Below are positions 7,084-14,378 of a stretch of 40,196 nucleotides of DNA, piece by piece. Origin of the DNA: Eubacterium sp. (GTDB lineage: Bacteria; Bacillota; Clostridia; Lachnospirales; Lachnospiraceae); the NCBI GenBank assembly GCA_024698585.1, contig JAILRB010000006.1, forward strand, positions 1-40,196, written 5' to 3'. The notes below the pieces were generated by a model, which saw nothing but the letters and a program-made list of their open reading frames with translations, made no database searches and was not told the DNA's origin. The position numbers were made by a program, and so were the translations under genes. Numbering within the stretch: position 1 is the stretch's first letter; the number at the start of each line of letters is the position of its first letter.

Positions 7084-7142
7084 CGACGTTCTTACCTTCG
7101 TGCTCCCTGTGGTTTTCTCCACTAATCCGCCAGTCACACGAA
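7072..7142 (-). promoter_or_regulatory. ZTP riboswitch (pfl motif)
   Basis: The minus strand carries the pfl consensus: P1 TTCGTG (7137-7142) with CACGAA (7097-7102), then GTGACTGGCGG, a GTGG/CCAC P2 hairpin, CAGGGAGC, and the 3' CCGCCTGGGC that makes the pseudoknot with GGCGG. The aptamer binds ZMP/ZTP, which builds up when 10-formyl-folate is short. Because the 3' strand is shared with the terminator, ligand should allow read-through into purO-purH: an ON switch for the step that uses ZMP (AICAR). Confidence 0.96.
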
Positions 7143-7152
7143 TCATACAATT

Positions 7153-7181
7153 AGGATAAACGATTTTCAAATTCTTTTCAA
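7153..7181 (-). promoter_or_regulatory. Promoter of the purO-purH operon
   Basis: On the minus strand TTGAAA (7176-7181) and TATCCT (7153-7158) are 17 bp apart, so transcription would start a few bases before the aptamer's P1 stem. Confidence 0.7.
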
Positions 7182-7264
7182 TGTCTTTTTTGTCAAAAAT
7201 AGTCAAGTTTTTTATGAGAATACTAGGCATAATACCCGAAAAATAAGGAATATATATGGAAAGG

Positions 7265-7293
7265 GTGCAAAAAAGAAAAATTAGTGTTATAAT
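7265..7293 (+). promoter_or_regulatory. Possible promoter of the phospholipid operon
   Basis: TATAAT at 7288-7293 with a poor -35 (GTGCAA, 7265-7270) 17 bp upstream, about 50 bases before the PAP2 start. Confidence 0.45.
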
Positions 7294-7345
7294 GCTTTTT
7301 GTTGTAGTATGCGATAGTATGCGTTATAGAGAAGAAAGGGGAACT

Positions 7346-8047
7346 ATGGAAAGAATTTTTAAAATACTTCCTAAGTATGCTATTTTACCCATAATTGTAT
7401 CTTTGTCATTTAATATGTTTGCATATTTTGGAACAAGACCAATTACAAACAAATTACATCACTATGACTTGAGTATTCCACTGGATCATCAATTACCGAT
7501 GATTCCGTTTTTTATGATACCCTATCTATTAGCGTTTGCCACATGGATTGTTGGATTTATTATAATATGTAGGGAAAATAGACAGTTATGCTATATGGTT
7601 ATGACTGCAGAGCAGATTGCGAAATTATTCTGCGTGACATTCTTCTTGCTAATGCCAACAGAAATGGCAAGACCGGAAGTTGTGGGAGACGGCTTGAGTG
7701 TATGGCTGACCAATTTTGTTTATGCCATGGATGAACCAAATAATTTATTCCCATCCATTCATTGCCTTTTGAGCTGGCTTGTATTCCGAGGAGCCATGAG
7801 ATGTAAGAAGGTAGGAAATGGTTACAGAACCTTTATGTTTTTATATGCAATCTTAATTTTTGCTACAGTATTATTAACGAAGCAACATCTCTTTGTAGAT
7901 ATTCTTGCGGGAATTGCCGTTGTGGAAATTGGATTGTATGTGTCAAGAAACTTTAAGGTTTACCGGGTTTACTACTTGATTGAGCGATTGTATCGAAGAA
8001 CCTGGTTGGAACCGCGAACCAACATTGCGGACAGCACAGAACGGTAA
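7346..8047 (+). CDS. PAP2-family membrane phosphatase
   Basis: A 233-residue integral membrane protein with about six hydrophobic segments. It holds the PAP2 superfamily signatures PSIH (in LFPSIHCLLSW) and TKQHLFVD, the latter with the catalytic His and Asp of motif C3. Motif C1 is diverged (MPTEMARP, with RP but without the leading Lys in place). Such enzymes remove phosphate from phosphatidate, diacylglycerol-pyrophosphate or undecaprenyl-pyrophosphate; the Aur1-like branch is also possible. The start at 7346 has AAAGGGGA 6 bases upstream; an upstream in-frame ATG at 7256 has no site. It heads a run that leads into pssA and psd, which suggests a lipid substrate. Confidence 0.82.
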   Translation: MERIFKILPKYAILPIIVSLSFNMFAYFGTRPITNKLHHYDLSIPLDHQLPMIPFFMIPYLLAFATWIVGFIIICRENRQLCYMVMTAEQIAKLFCVTFFLLMPTEMARPEVVGDGLSVWLTNFVYAMDEPNNLFPSIHCLLSWLVFRGAMRCKKVGNGYRTFMFLYAILIFATVLLTKQHLFVDILAGIAVVEIGLYVSRNFKVYRVYYLIERLYRRTWLEPRTNIADSTER

Positions 8048-8098
8048 TGTTAGTGGATGAATGGGTAACTGGGAAAAAGATTTAGAAGAGAGCATATT

Positions 8099-9148
8099 AT
8101 GAAGGGTGCAAAAAAGAAACTAATTTGGTCGATTGTGTTTATCCTTCTTGTAATTGTCACCATCTGGACGATGACGAAACAGAGTGGTTCTTTTACAATT
8201 GAGGGATTCATCGCCTTTGCAAAAAAAATAAAATGGTACTGGATGCTTCTGGCACTTTTGGCAATGTTTGGTTTTGCTTTTTTTGAAGGAATGGCAATTC
8301 GAACTTTAGCGAAGATGTTTGGCTATGAGAAAAGTGTGGGAAGAAATGTGGTTTACGCATCGGCAGATGTGTATTTTTCTGCAATCACGCCTTCCGCATC
8401 CGGCGGACAGCCGGCATCAGCCTTGTTTATGATTGGGGACGGAATTCCAGCAACGGTAACGACCATTGTGCTGTTGATTAATCTGACATTGTATGCACTG
8501 TCTATAATTGCAGTGGCATTAATCTGTTTAATTTTCGGGTTTACACAGTTGCAACAGTTTGATCATTTTTCCGTGACATTGATTATTTTTGGAATTGTAT
8601 TACAGGTTGTATTGGTGATTGTCTTCCTGTTATTGGTATATAAAGAGAAAATTATTATGAAAATAGCAGATTTTGCGATTCGCATTTTAAGCCGTTTTCA
8701 TATGGTGAAAAGAGGACATGCCTGGAGACTTCGTATTGTGAGAGCGGAGGCACAGTATAAGCAATGTGCACAGGCGATTCTTCAGAATAAACGTTATGTG
8801 TTCAAAGCATTTATTTACAATTTCCTGCAAAGAGCTTCTATGATGATGGTATCGGTGTTTGTATTTGCCGGTTATTATGGAAGACTTCCGGAATTAGGAA
8901 AAGTGTTCATCACACAGGGATATGTGGTAATTGGTTCGAATACAGTGCCAATCCCGGGAGCGGTCGGCGTTGCAGATTATCTGTTTATGGATGGTTTTGG
9001 GGATATGGTAAAGGAAGCAACGAATTTCGAACTACTTAGTCGAGGAATTGCCTTTTATGGAGGAGTTCTCGTTTGTGGAGTTATTACATTGGTTGCTTAT
9101 GCAGCAAAAGGGTTAAAAGAAATGAGGCAAAAGAAAAATGAAGAATAA
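8099..9148 (+). CDS. Flippase-like domain protein (LPG synthase TM region / UPF0104, YbhN-like)
   Basis: The 349-residue polytopic protein matches the lysylphosphatidylglycerol-synthetase transmembrane region, as in the N-terminal half of MprF, without the aminoacyl-transfer domain. Family marks seen here are FFEGMAIRTLAKMFGY, YASADVYFSAITPSASGGQPA and NTVPIPGAVGVADYLF. The MprF membrane half moves lysyl-PG across the bilayer; stand-alone members are thought to move or handle lipids, with no settled substrate. It overlaps pssA by 11 bp, implying translational coupling and a link with phosphatidylserine/ethanolamine. Confidence 0.85.
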   Translation: MKGAKKKLIWSIVFILLVIVTIWTMTKQSGSFTIEGFIAFAKKIKWYWMLLALLAMFGFAFFEGMAIRTLAKMFGYEKSVGRNVVYASADVYFSAITPSASGGQPASALFMIGDGIPATVTTIVLLINLTLYALSIIAVALICLIFGFTQLQQFDHFSVTLIIFGIVLQVVLVIVFLLLVYKEKIIMKIADFAIRILSRFHMVKRGHAWRLRIVRAEAQYKQCAQAILQNKRYVFKAFIYNFLQRASMMMVSVFVFAGYYGRLPELGKVFITQGYVVIGSNTVPIPGAVGVADYLFMDGFGDMVKEATNFELLSRGIAFYGGVLVCGVITLVAYAAKGLKEMRQKKNEE

Positions 9149-9848
9149 ATGGATTGGAATTTGGGATTACACAGTAGTATTGACATATTGTTCACTGATG
9201 ACAGCAGTTGTGGGAATCATTGTATCCTTGAGTGGGAATGGTCATCCGTATATCGGAGCATTGCTGTTACTTTTATGTGGATTTTTTGATACCTTTGACG
9301 GAAAGGTGGCTCGTTCAAAAAAGAACAGAACCGAAATGGAAAAACAGTTTGGAATTCAGATTGATTCTTTAGCTGATTTGGTAGCCTTTGGTGTATTTCC
9401 GGTTTGTATCGGATTCGCGTTATATCGTCGAGATTTGTTTGATATCCAGGAAATCGGATTAAGAAGTCGTTTGGCAGGTGTGCCAATGTGGATTCTCGTG
9501 GTATTGAGTGCATGTTTTGTTCTTTGTGCACTGGTGCGTTTAGCTTACTTTAACGTAACCGTCGAAGAAACACAGGGCTCCGGTGTGGAAGAAAAGATTT
9601 ATTGGGGACTTCCTGTAACGGTTACTTCCCTGGTATTTCCATCATATCTGTTAGTGAGACATATGTTCTATATCAACTACATCAATATTTCATGGATATA
9701 CTTTGTGCTGCTGATTTTAGTAGCAATCTTATTTATTCGTAAGTTTAAATTAAAGAAACCAGATAATACAATGATTTACATCGGCATTCTTATTGGAGCA
9801 ATTGAGTTTATTGCAGTAGTAATTGCCTGGGTCGTAGGTCGTTCGTGA
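9138..9848 (+). CDS. pssA: CDP-diacylglycerol-serine O-phosphatidyltransferase (CDP-alcohol phosphatidyltransferase)
   Basis: This membrane enzyme joins CDP-diacylglycerol and serine to phosphatidylserine. The CDP-alcohol phosphatidyltransferase motif is present: DTFDGKVAR, then GIQIDSLAD, giving the metal-binding aspartates D-x2-DG-x2-AR ... G-x3-D-x3-D. The stretch between AR and G is 12 residues, longer than the usual 8-9. There are 236 residues and about six to seven membrane helices. The start overlaps the end of the flippase gene. The serine assignment rests on motif style and on psd lying 14 bp downstream; a PgsA-like role is unlikely in this setting. Confidence 0.87.
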   Translation: MKNKWIGIWDYTVVLTYCSLMTAVVGIIVSLSGNGHPYIGALLLLLCGFFDTFDGKVARSKKNRTEMEKQFGIQIDSLADLVAFGVFPVCIGFALYRRDLFDIQEIGLRSRLAGVPMWILVVLSACFVLCALVRLAYFNVTVEETQGSGVEEKIYWGLPVTVTSLVFPSYLLVRHMFYINYINISWIYFVLLILVAILFIRKFKLKKPDNTMIYIGILIGAIEFIAVVIAWVVGRS

Positions 9849-9862
9849 TAGGAAAATGAGAA

Positions 9863-10711
9863 ATGAATCAATATTTTAATCATAAAGTCAAGATAGAACC
9901 AGATACGAAAAGTCTTCGGTTCTTATATCATACAGTACCTGGACGAGTTCTATTAAAACTTTTGATTCGTCCGGGATTATCAAAAATAGCAGGAAAATAT
10001 ATGGACAGCCCGTTGTCTAAGATTCACATTAAGGGATTTATAAAAAATGCCGGAATTGATATGAGCGAATATTTAGAAGAAACTTATGGTTGTTTCAATG
10101 ATTGCTTTACCAGAAGAATTAAGCCGGAAATGCGTCCGGTTTGTATGGATAGAGAAAAATTGATTTCTCCATGTGATGGGAAATTGTCCGCATACCATAT
10201 TGATGAACAGTCATCCTTCTATATTAAAAAGAGCCGATACGGAATTCAGGACTTACTGGAGGAAAGTGAAAAGGCACCGAATTATCAGGGAGGGACCTGT
10301 CTGGTATTTCGTTTGTGTGTTGATAATTACCATCGATATGGATATATTGATGATGGAGAAATTTTGGAAAATAAACCGTTAAAGGGAAAACTTCATACTG
10401 TGAGACCTATTGCAGTGAACGAATATCCGGTATTCATTCAAAATGCCAGAGAATATACGGTTATGCAGACAGAAAACTTTGGTGTGGTTTCCCAGATTGA
10501 AGTGGGTGCAATGATGATTGGAAAAATAAAGAATCATCAAACATCCGGAACAGTTGTGAGAGGTGCAGAAAAGGGAATGTTCCTTTATGGAGGATCTACC
10601 GTGGTTGTGCTTCTGGAAAAGGGCTATGGAGACATTCCGGAGGAATGTTTCCGTGCCACAGAAGAAGGTTATGAAATACCTGTAAAGTATGGACAGGTAG
10701 TTAGCAAATAA
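9863..10711 (+). CDS. psd: Phosphatidylserine decarboxylase proenzyme
   Basis: Psd turns phosphatidylserine into phosphatidylethanolamine. The 282-residue proenzyme should cut itself at a G-S-T motif, converting Ser into the pyruvoyl cofactor. Here the motif is GGST (residues 243-246, Ser245) instead of LGST, the variant common in Clostridia. SPCDGKL, the metal/active-site region DNYHRYGYIDDG and VGAMMIGKI are as in the family. The beta chain would be residues 1-244 and the alpha chain the last 38. It directly follows pssA, completing the PE pathway. Confidence 0.93.
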   Translation: MNQYFNHKVKIEPDTKSLRFLYHTVPGRVLLKLLIRPGLSKIAGKYMDSPLSKIHIKGFIKNAGIDMSEYLEETYGCFNDCFTRRIKPEMRPVCMDREKLISPCDGKLSAYHIDEQSSFYIKKSRYGIQDLLEESEKAPNYQGGTCLVFRLCVDNYHRYGYIDDGEILENKPLKGKLHTVRPIAVNEYPVFIQNAREYTVMQTENFGVVSQIEVGAMMIGKIKNHQTSGTVVRGAEKGMFLYGGSTVVVLLEKGYGDIPEECFRATEEGYEIPVKYGQVVSK

Positions 10712-10733
10712 ATTTGAAAGTGAGGATGATGGA

Positions 10734-11660
10734 ATGCCAATCAAAATCAGACAAAATATACAGGCGAGAGATATTCTGGAAAATGAGAATATTTTTGTAA
10801 TGACAGAGACACGTGCTATGACTCAGGACATCCGTCCGTTAAAAATACTCATCCTCAATTTGATGCCGACGAAGGTTGTGACAGAGACACAGATTTTGAG
10901 AAAGTTGTCCAATACACCGCTACAGTTGGAAGTGGAATTTTTACAGACAGCAACTTATCAGTCACGCCATGCAGACAAAAATTATCTGGATGAATATTAT
11001 AGAACCTTTTATGAGGTCAAGGAACATTATTATGATGGGTTGATTATTACCGGGGCACCATTGGATTTTATTGATTACACGGAAGTGGAATATTGGGATG
11101 AAGTGTGTGAAATTATGGAATGGTCCAAGAAGCATGTGCATTGTACCTTCTATTTGTGTTGGGGTGCTTTTGCCGGTCTTTATTATCATTATGGAATTCG
11201 AAAAAGGGATCGTTTACCAAAATTATCCGGTATTTATGAACATAAAATTTTAAATCGCCAGTCCCCGCTGTTCCGTGGATTTGATGACGTGTTCTTTGCA
11301 CCGCATTCCCGGGCTACGGAGATTACGAGAGAGCAGATTCTGGCAGAACCGAAACTGGAATTAATGGCGGAATCAGAAGAAGCCGGAGTGGCAATTGTCA
11401 AGACGGTGGACAGTAGACAATTCTATGTATTCTGTCATTCAGAATATGATGCAGATACATTAAAGTTAGAATATGATCGAGATGTGAGTAAGGGCTTGAA
11501 TCCAAAACCACCACTGAATTATTTTCCGGATGATGATCCGACTAAGGCACCAATTGTGAATTGGAGAGCTGCAGGTCAGTTGTTGTGGACAAACTGGATA
11601 AACTACTATGTTTATCAGACCACTCCTTATGACATTAATGAGGTACAGAACGAAGAATAG
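10734..11660 (+). CDS. metA: Homoserine O-acyltransferase MetA (probably acetyltransferase)
   Basis: MetA acylates homoserine at the start of methionine synthesis. The 308-residue protein has the nucleophile Cys142 (LCWGAFAG), His235 and Glu237 (CHSEYD), exactly at the family positions. Residue 111 sets the acyl donor in studied enzymes: Glu for acetyl-CoA, Gly for succinyl-CoA. Here it is Asp (GAPLD), neither of the reference residues; an acid suggests acetyl-CoA but this is inference. GAGGA lies 7 bases before ATG 10734. It follows psd by 22 bp with no terminator between, so it is probably co-transcribed with unrelated lipid genes. Confidence 0.94.
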   Translation: MPIKIRQNIQARDILENENIFVMTETRAMTQDIRPLKILILNLMPTKVVTETQILRKLSNTPLQLEVEFLQTATYQSRHADKNYLDEYYRTFYEVKEHYYDGLIITGAPLDFIDYTEVEYWDEVCEIMEWSKKHVHCTFYLCWGAFAGLYYHYGIRKRDRLPKLSGIYEHKILNRQSPLFRGFDDVFFAPHSRATEITREQILAEPKLELMAESEEAGVAIVKTVDSRQFYVFCHSEYDADTLKLEYDRDVSKGLNPKPPLNYFPDDDPTKAPIVNWRAAGQLLWTNWINYYVYQTTPYDINEVQNEE

Positions 11661-11680
11661 ATTAGAAGGGAAGGAATCGA

Positions 11681-12691
11681 ATGGTAAAGATTATTGCAGA
11701 TAGTACTTGTGATTTATCAAAAGAATTAATCGAACAATATGATATTGATTTAATTCCATTATATATCCACCTGGGTGAAGAAGAGTATCAGGATGGAGTC
11801 AACGTGACACCGGAAGATATTTACCAATGGTCGGAAGAAAATAAATCCACACCGAAGACTGCAGCATCTTCCATTGAAGATGTTATAAATGTCTTAAATC
11901 CGTATGTGGAAGCAGGGCAGGAAGTGGTATTTTTTACAATTTCCAGCGAAATGTCAACAGAATACAATGTTGTCAATATGGCAATTGACGAATTGGAATG
12001 TGAGGATTTAGTTACCGTAATAGATTCCAGAAATCTTTCCACGGGAATTGGTCTGTTGGTATTAGAAGCAGCAGAAATGGCACAGCAGGGAAAAACAGCA
12101 AAAGAGATTGAAAGCGTTATGGAAGCACTAAAGCCATATGTTCGTTCCAGCTTCGTGGTGGATACATTGAAATACCTTCATCGAGGCGGCAGGTGTTCGG
12201 CAACATCTGCTTTGGTGGGTGGAATATTTAAGGTGAAACCGAAAATTGTGGTGAAAGATGGAAAGATGGATGCTGGGAAAAAATATCGTGGCAGCTTAGA
12301 ACATGTTCTTTCGGAATATACCAAGGAAATGGAAAAGCAGTTGCTTTCCGCCAGGGATAATCATGTATTTATTACCCACTCCGGTTGTGATGAGAGTATT
12401 GTATCTGAAATAAAAGGCTATCTGGAAGGTTTGAGTCGATTTAAGCAGATTCACGTGACAAGGGCAGGAGGCGTAATCTCCAGCCATTGTGGTCCGGGAA
12501 CCTTAGGTGTGCTGTTTATTGAAAAAGAAAAGCAGTATGGACCATATGACAGTAAGTTTGACAAAAACCGTAATGGTATTATGGAGGCAGAAGAAAAAGC
12601 TGCAGAAAACTCCTATATTCAGCGTCTTGCGGAAATTGATAAAGGTCCGGACGATTATGACGAAGAGGATGATTCCGGGGAGGATTTCTAA
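11681..12691 (+). CDS. DegV-family fatty-acid-binding protein with C-terminal EF-hand-like loop
   Basis: DegV proteins (FakB type) hold a fatty acid for phosphorylation by FakA, feeding phospholipid synthesis. The 336-residue protein shows the family marks IIADSTCDL (residues 4-12), TPKTAASS, and DTLKYLHRGGR (161-171). The DegV fold ends near 281. The extra tail of about 55 residues holds DKNRNGIMEAEE (294-305), which fits the EF-hand calcium loop pattern (D1, N3, N5, G6, hydrophobic 8, E12), then a very acidic end. GAAGGGAAGGAA precedes ATG 11681. Its place after the phospholipid genes fits fatty-acid supply. The stop overlaps the next start by one base. Confidence 0.9.
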   Translation: MVKIIADSTCDLSKELIEQYDIDLIPLYIHLGEEEYQDGVNVTPEDIYQWSEENKSTPKTAASSIEDVINVLNPYVEAGQEVVFFTISSEMSTEYNVVNMAIDELECEDLVTVIDSRNLSTGIGLLVLEAAEMAQQGKTAKEIESVMEALKPYVRSSFVVDTLKYLHRGGRCSATSALVGGIFKVKPKIVVKDGKMDAGKKYRGSLEHVLSEYTKEMEKQLLSARDNHVFITHSGCDESIVSEIKGYLEGLSRFKQIHVTRAGGVISSHCGPGTLGVLFIEKEKQYGPYDSKFDKNRNGIMEAEEKAAENSYIQRLAEIDKGPDDYDEEDDSGEDF

Positions 12692-12888
12692 TGGCAAAGA
12701 AAACAGCTCGAGAGAAACATAATAGACTGATAAAAATCATTGCAGGGATTTTAATTGCAATTTGTATCATCTTTATTGTATTACTGCTTCAGGCAGCGGA
12801 TCAAAGAAGTTTTTTGGTAGTGTTCGTATTACCTTGCATTATTGCAATTGCAATCATTATTTTTACTGCCCGGGACATGATGAAGTGA
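12691..12888 (+). CDS. Small two-helix membrane protein
   Basis: A 65-residue protein with a basic N-terminus (AKKTAREKHNR) and two hydrophobic segments at about 14-34 and 40-58, so both ends would be cytoplasmic. GGGGAGGA inside the end of degV lies 7 bases before the ATG, and the start shares its A with the degV stop (TAATG), a classic coupling. This arrangement supports a real gene even though I do not know the family. It appears to end the operon that starts at the PAP2 gene; I see no convincing terminator after it. Confidence 0.75.
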   Translation: MAKKTAREKHNRLIKIIAGILIAICIIFIVLLLQAADQRSFLVVFVLPCIIAIAIIIFTARDMMK

Positions 12889-12950
12889 CGAATCTTTCAA
12901 TAATGACTGATTCAGCCAGCATTTTTGATGAAAAATTGTGGATTATGTCT

Positions 12951-12980
12951 ATGACATTTTTTTCTCAAATGCGATATAAT
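12951..12980 (+). promoter_or_regulatory. carD promoter
   Basis: ATGACA (12951-12956) and TATAAT (12975-12980) with an 18-bp spacer. In the leader CTCGA (12999-13003) and TCGAG (13008-13012) form a small stem. Confidence 0.65.
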
Positions 12981-13048
12981 TATGAGTAGTGTTAACGACT
13001 CGATTTGTCGAGAAAAGATAGAGAAATGATTGTTCGCAGGAGGAAATT

Positions 13049-13543
13049 ATGTTTGATGTTGGAGAGTATATTGTTCATGGAAGAAATGGTGTATGTCAGG
13101 TTAAGGAAATAACGCATATTGACATTTCAGGGGCAGATAAAAATCAGCTATATTACACATTGGTTCCGGTGCATTCAGAAGATCGAAAAATATTTTATCC
13201 GGTTGACAGTGATAAGGTTGTGATGCGTTCTGTCATCAGCAAGGAAGAGGCAGAAACAATCGTAAATCATATGGATAACATTGAACCGATGTGGATTGAA
13301 AATGAAAAGCAGAGAGAAAACAGTTACAAGGAAGCAATTAGCTCCGCTGATTGTCAGAAGCTGATTGGAGTCATTAAGGCATTATATGAAAGAAACCGTC
13401 AGCGTATGGCAGAAGGAAAACGAATTACTTTCGTGGACGACAGATATTTAAAGGAAGCAAAGAAAAATCTGTTTGATGAATTTGCTATTGCATTGGATAT
13501 TGAGCAGGACGAAGTAGAAGATTATATTATGACACATAAGTAG
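13049..13543 (+). CDS. CarD-family transcription regulator
   Basis: CarD/CdnL proteins bind the RNA polymerase beta subunit through an N-terminal Tudor-like domain and steady the open promoter complex. The 164-residue protein starts with the typical FDVGEYIVHGRNGVCQVKEI, continues YYTLVPVHSEDRKIFYPVDS, and has a helical C-terminal half (from about 65) that in the family contacts the upstream edge of the bubble. AGGAGG lies 7 bases before ATG 13049. It has its own promoter and terminator and so is probably free-standing. Confidence 0.92.
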   Translation: MFDVGEYIVHGRNGVCQVKEITHIDISGADKNQLYYTLVPVHSEDRKIFYPVDSDKVVMRSVISKEEAETIVNHMDNIEPMWIENEKQRENSYKEAISSADCQKLIGVIKALYERNRQRMAEGKRITFVDDRYLKEAKKNLFDEFAIALDIEQDEVEDYIMTHK

Positions 13544-13569
13544 AAGGATGCGGATGCATCCTTTTTTTA
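13544..13569 (+). terminator. carD terminator
   Basis: AAGGATGC (13544-13551) pairs with GCATCCTT (13556-13563), followed by TTTTT. The stem begins at the base after the stop codon. Confidence 0.9.
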
Positions 13570-13709
13570 TTATGCTTTATCTTTTATTTTTTAGACAATA
13601 CCTTTACAATTCAAAAAAACAACTTAAGCATATTAGTGAAAATGAGACAGGTGTTGAGGGAAAAGAGGAATAATGATAGATTTACATAAATAAAAAGCGG
13701 AGGTGAAAA

Positions 13710-13865
13710 ATGAAAATAGAAAAGTGGTTCAACAGCATCAGTAATTATGATGTTTGTTATTCACGGGAAAAGGTTGTGAACAGGAGGAAGAACGATGAGG
13801 AAAAAATCAACAATTTTGACAATAATGTTATTGGTTTTAGCAACTTTGTTTTTAACGTCTTGTAA
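13710..13865 (+). CDS. Possible 51-residue small protein overlapping the lipoprotein start
   Basis: An ATG at 13710 follows GGAGGTGAAAA, one of the best ribosome sites in the window, and opens a 51-codon frame (MKIEKWFNSISNYDVCYSRE...) that ends at TAA 13863-13865. It runs through the lipoprotein start at 13795 in another frame, overlapping it by 71 bp. The first half is mixed and plausible as protein. The second half is Asn/Phe-rich, as expected where it only shadows the signal peptide codons. It may be a true small protein, a coupling leader for the lipoprotein, or the remnant of a longer gene. Confidence 0.35.
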   Translation: MKIEKWFNSISNYDVCYSREKVVNRRKNDEEKINNFDNNVIGFSNFVFNVL

Positions 13866-14178
13866 TAAAACGAAGGGTGGAGAGGACTCACTCACGGTTT
13901 TTGATGTTGATACAGATGAAGTTGAAGTGATGTATAATAACCAGACGGTTTCCCTGAAAGGGGGAGAACATAAAAAATTCATCGATGTCATAAAGGACAT
14001 TAGTAAAGGAGAAAGTGTAAAAGTCGATGATGATATTGAATATGATATGATGATTGATTTTAAGAACGGTTATACTGCAAAAATTTCGACTGAAAAAAAT
14101 ATTTTTTGGTTTGATAACGAAGAGAAAGAAATCTCAGATGAAAACATGAGTACAATATGGAATCTTATTGCAAAATGA
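13795..14178 (+). CDS. Small putative lipoprotein
   Basis: The 127-residue protein has a lipoprotein signal (basic MRKK, hydrophobic 6-20, lipobox LTSC with Cys23), followed by about 105 mostly acidic residues with beta-type patterns (LTVFDVDTDEVEVMYNN, then YDMMIDFKNGYTAKIS). I do not recognise the family. CAGGAGGAAG lies 6 bases before ATG 13795. The upstream short frame at 13710 overlaps it and could couple translation. The gene seems to end without a strong terminator; only AT-rich weak stems occur at 14197-14226. Confidence 0.8.
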   Translation: MRKKSTILTIMLLVLATLFLTSCNKTKGGEDSLTVFDVDTDEVEVMYNNQTVSLKGGEHKKFIDVIKDISKGESVKVDDDIEYDMMIDFKNGYTAKISTEKNIFWFDNEEKEISDENMSTIWNLIAK

Positions 14179-14266
14179 TGTGGCTCTTGAAACCTAGAAA
14201 TTATTTTTGTTCATAATAACAATTTCGTTTAGCAATTGCGTTTTGCTGTGTTCTTAAAATAAAAGG

Positions 14267-14296
14267 TTGCCAATTTAGTTCTGTGTGAATTATAAT
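14267..14296 (+). promoter_or_regulatory. Promoter of the 14379-16713 operon
   Basis: TTGCCA (14267-14272) and TATAAT (14291-14296) with an 18-bp spacer. Downstream in the leader, TTCTATA-T-TATAGAA (14332-14346) is a perfect 7-bp dyad and may be an operator. Confidence 0.6.
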
Positions 14297-14378
14297 GAAA
14301 CAGATTGAAATATAAACGGAATTATAGTCGTTTCTATATTATAGAATGAAGTGTAGAAGCGATGAAAGGAGTTATACA

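Noticed and set aside
6997-7230. A 77-codon minus-strand frame upstream of purO
   Set aside because: It lies over the ZTP riboswitch and its terminator, which fully explain the sequence.
13642-13689. A 15-codon frame before the short ORF at 13710
   Set aside because: It is too short, has no ribosome site and nothing supports it.
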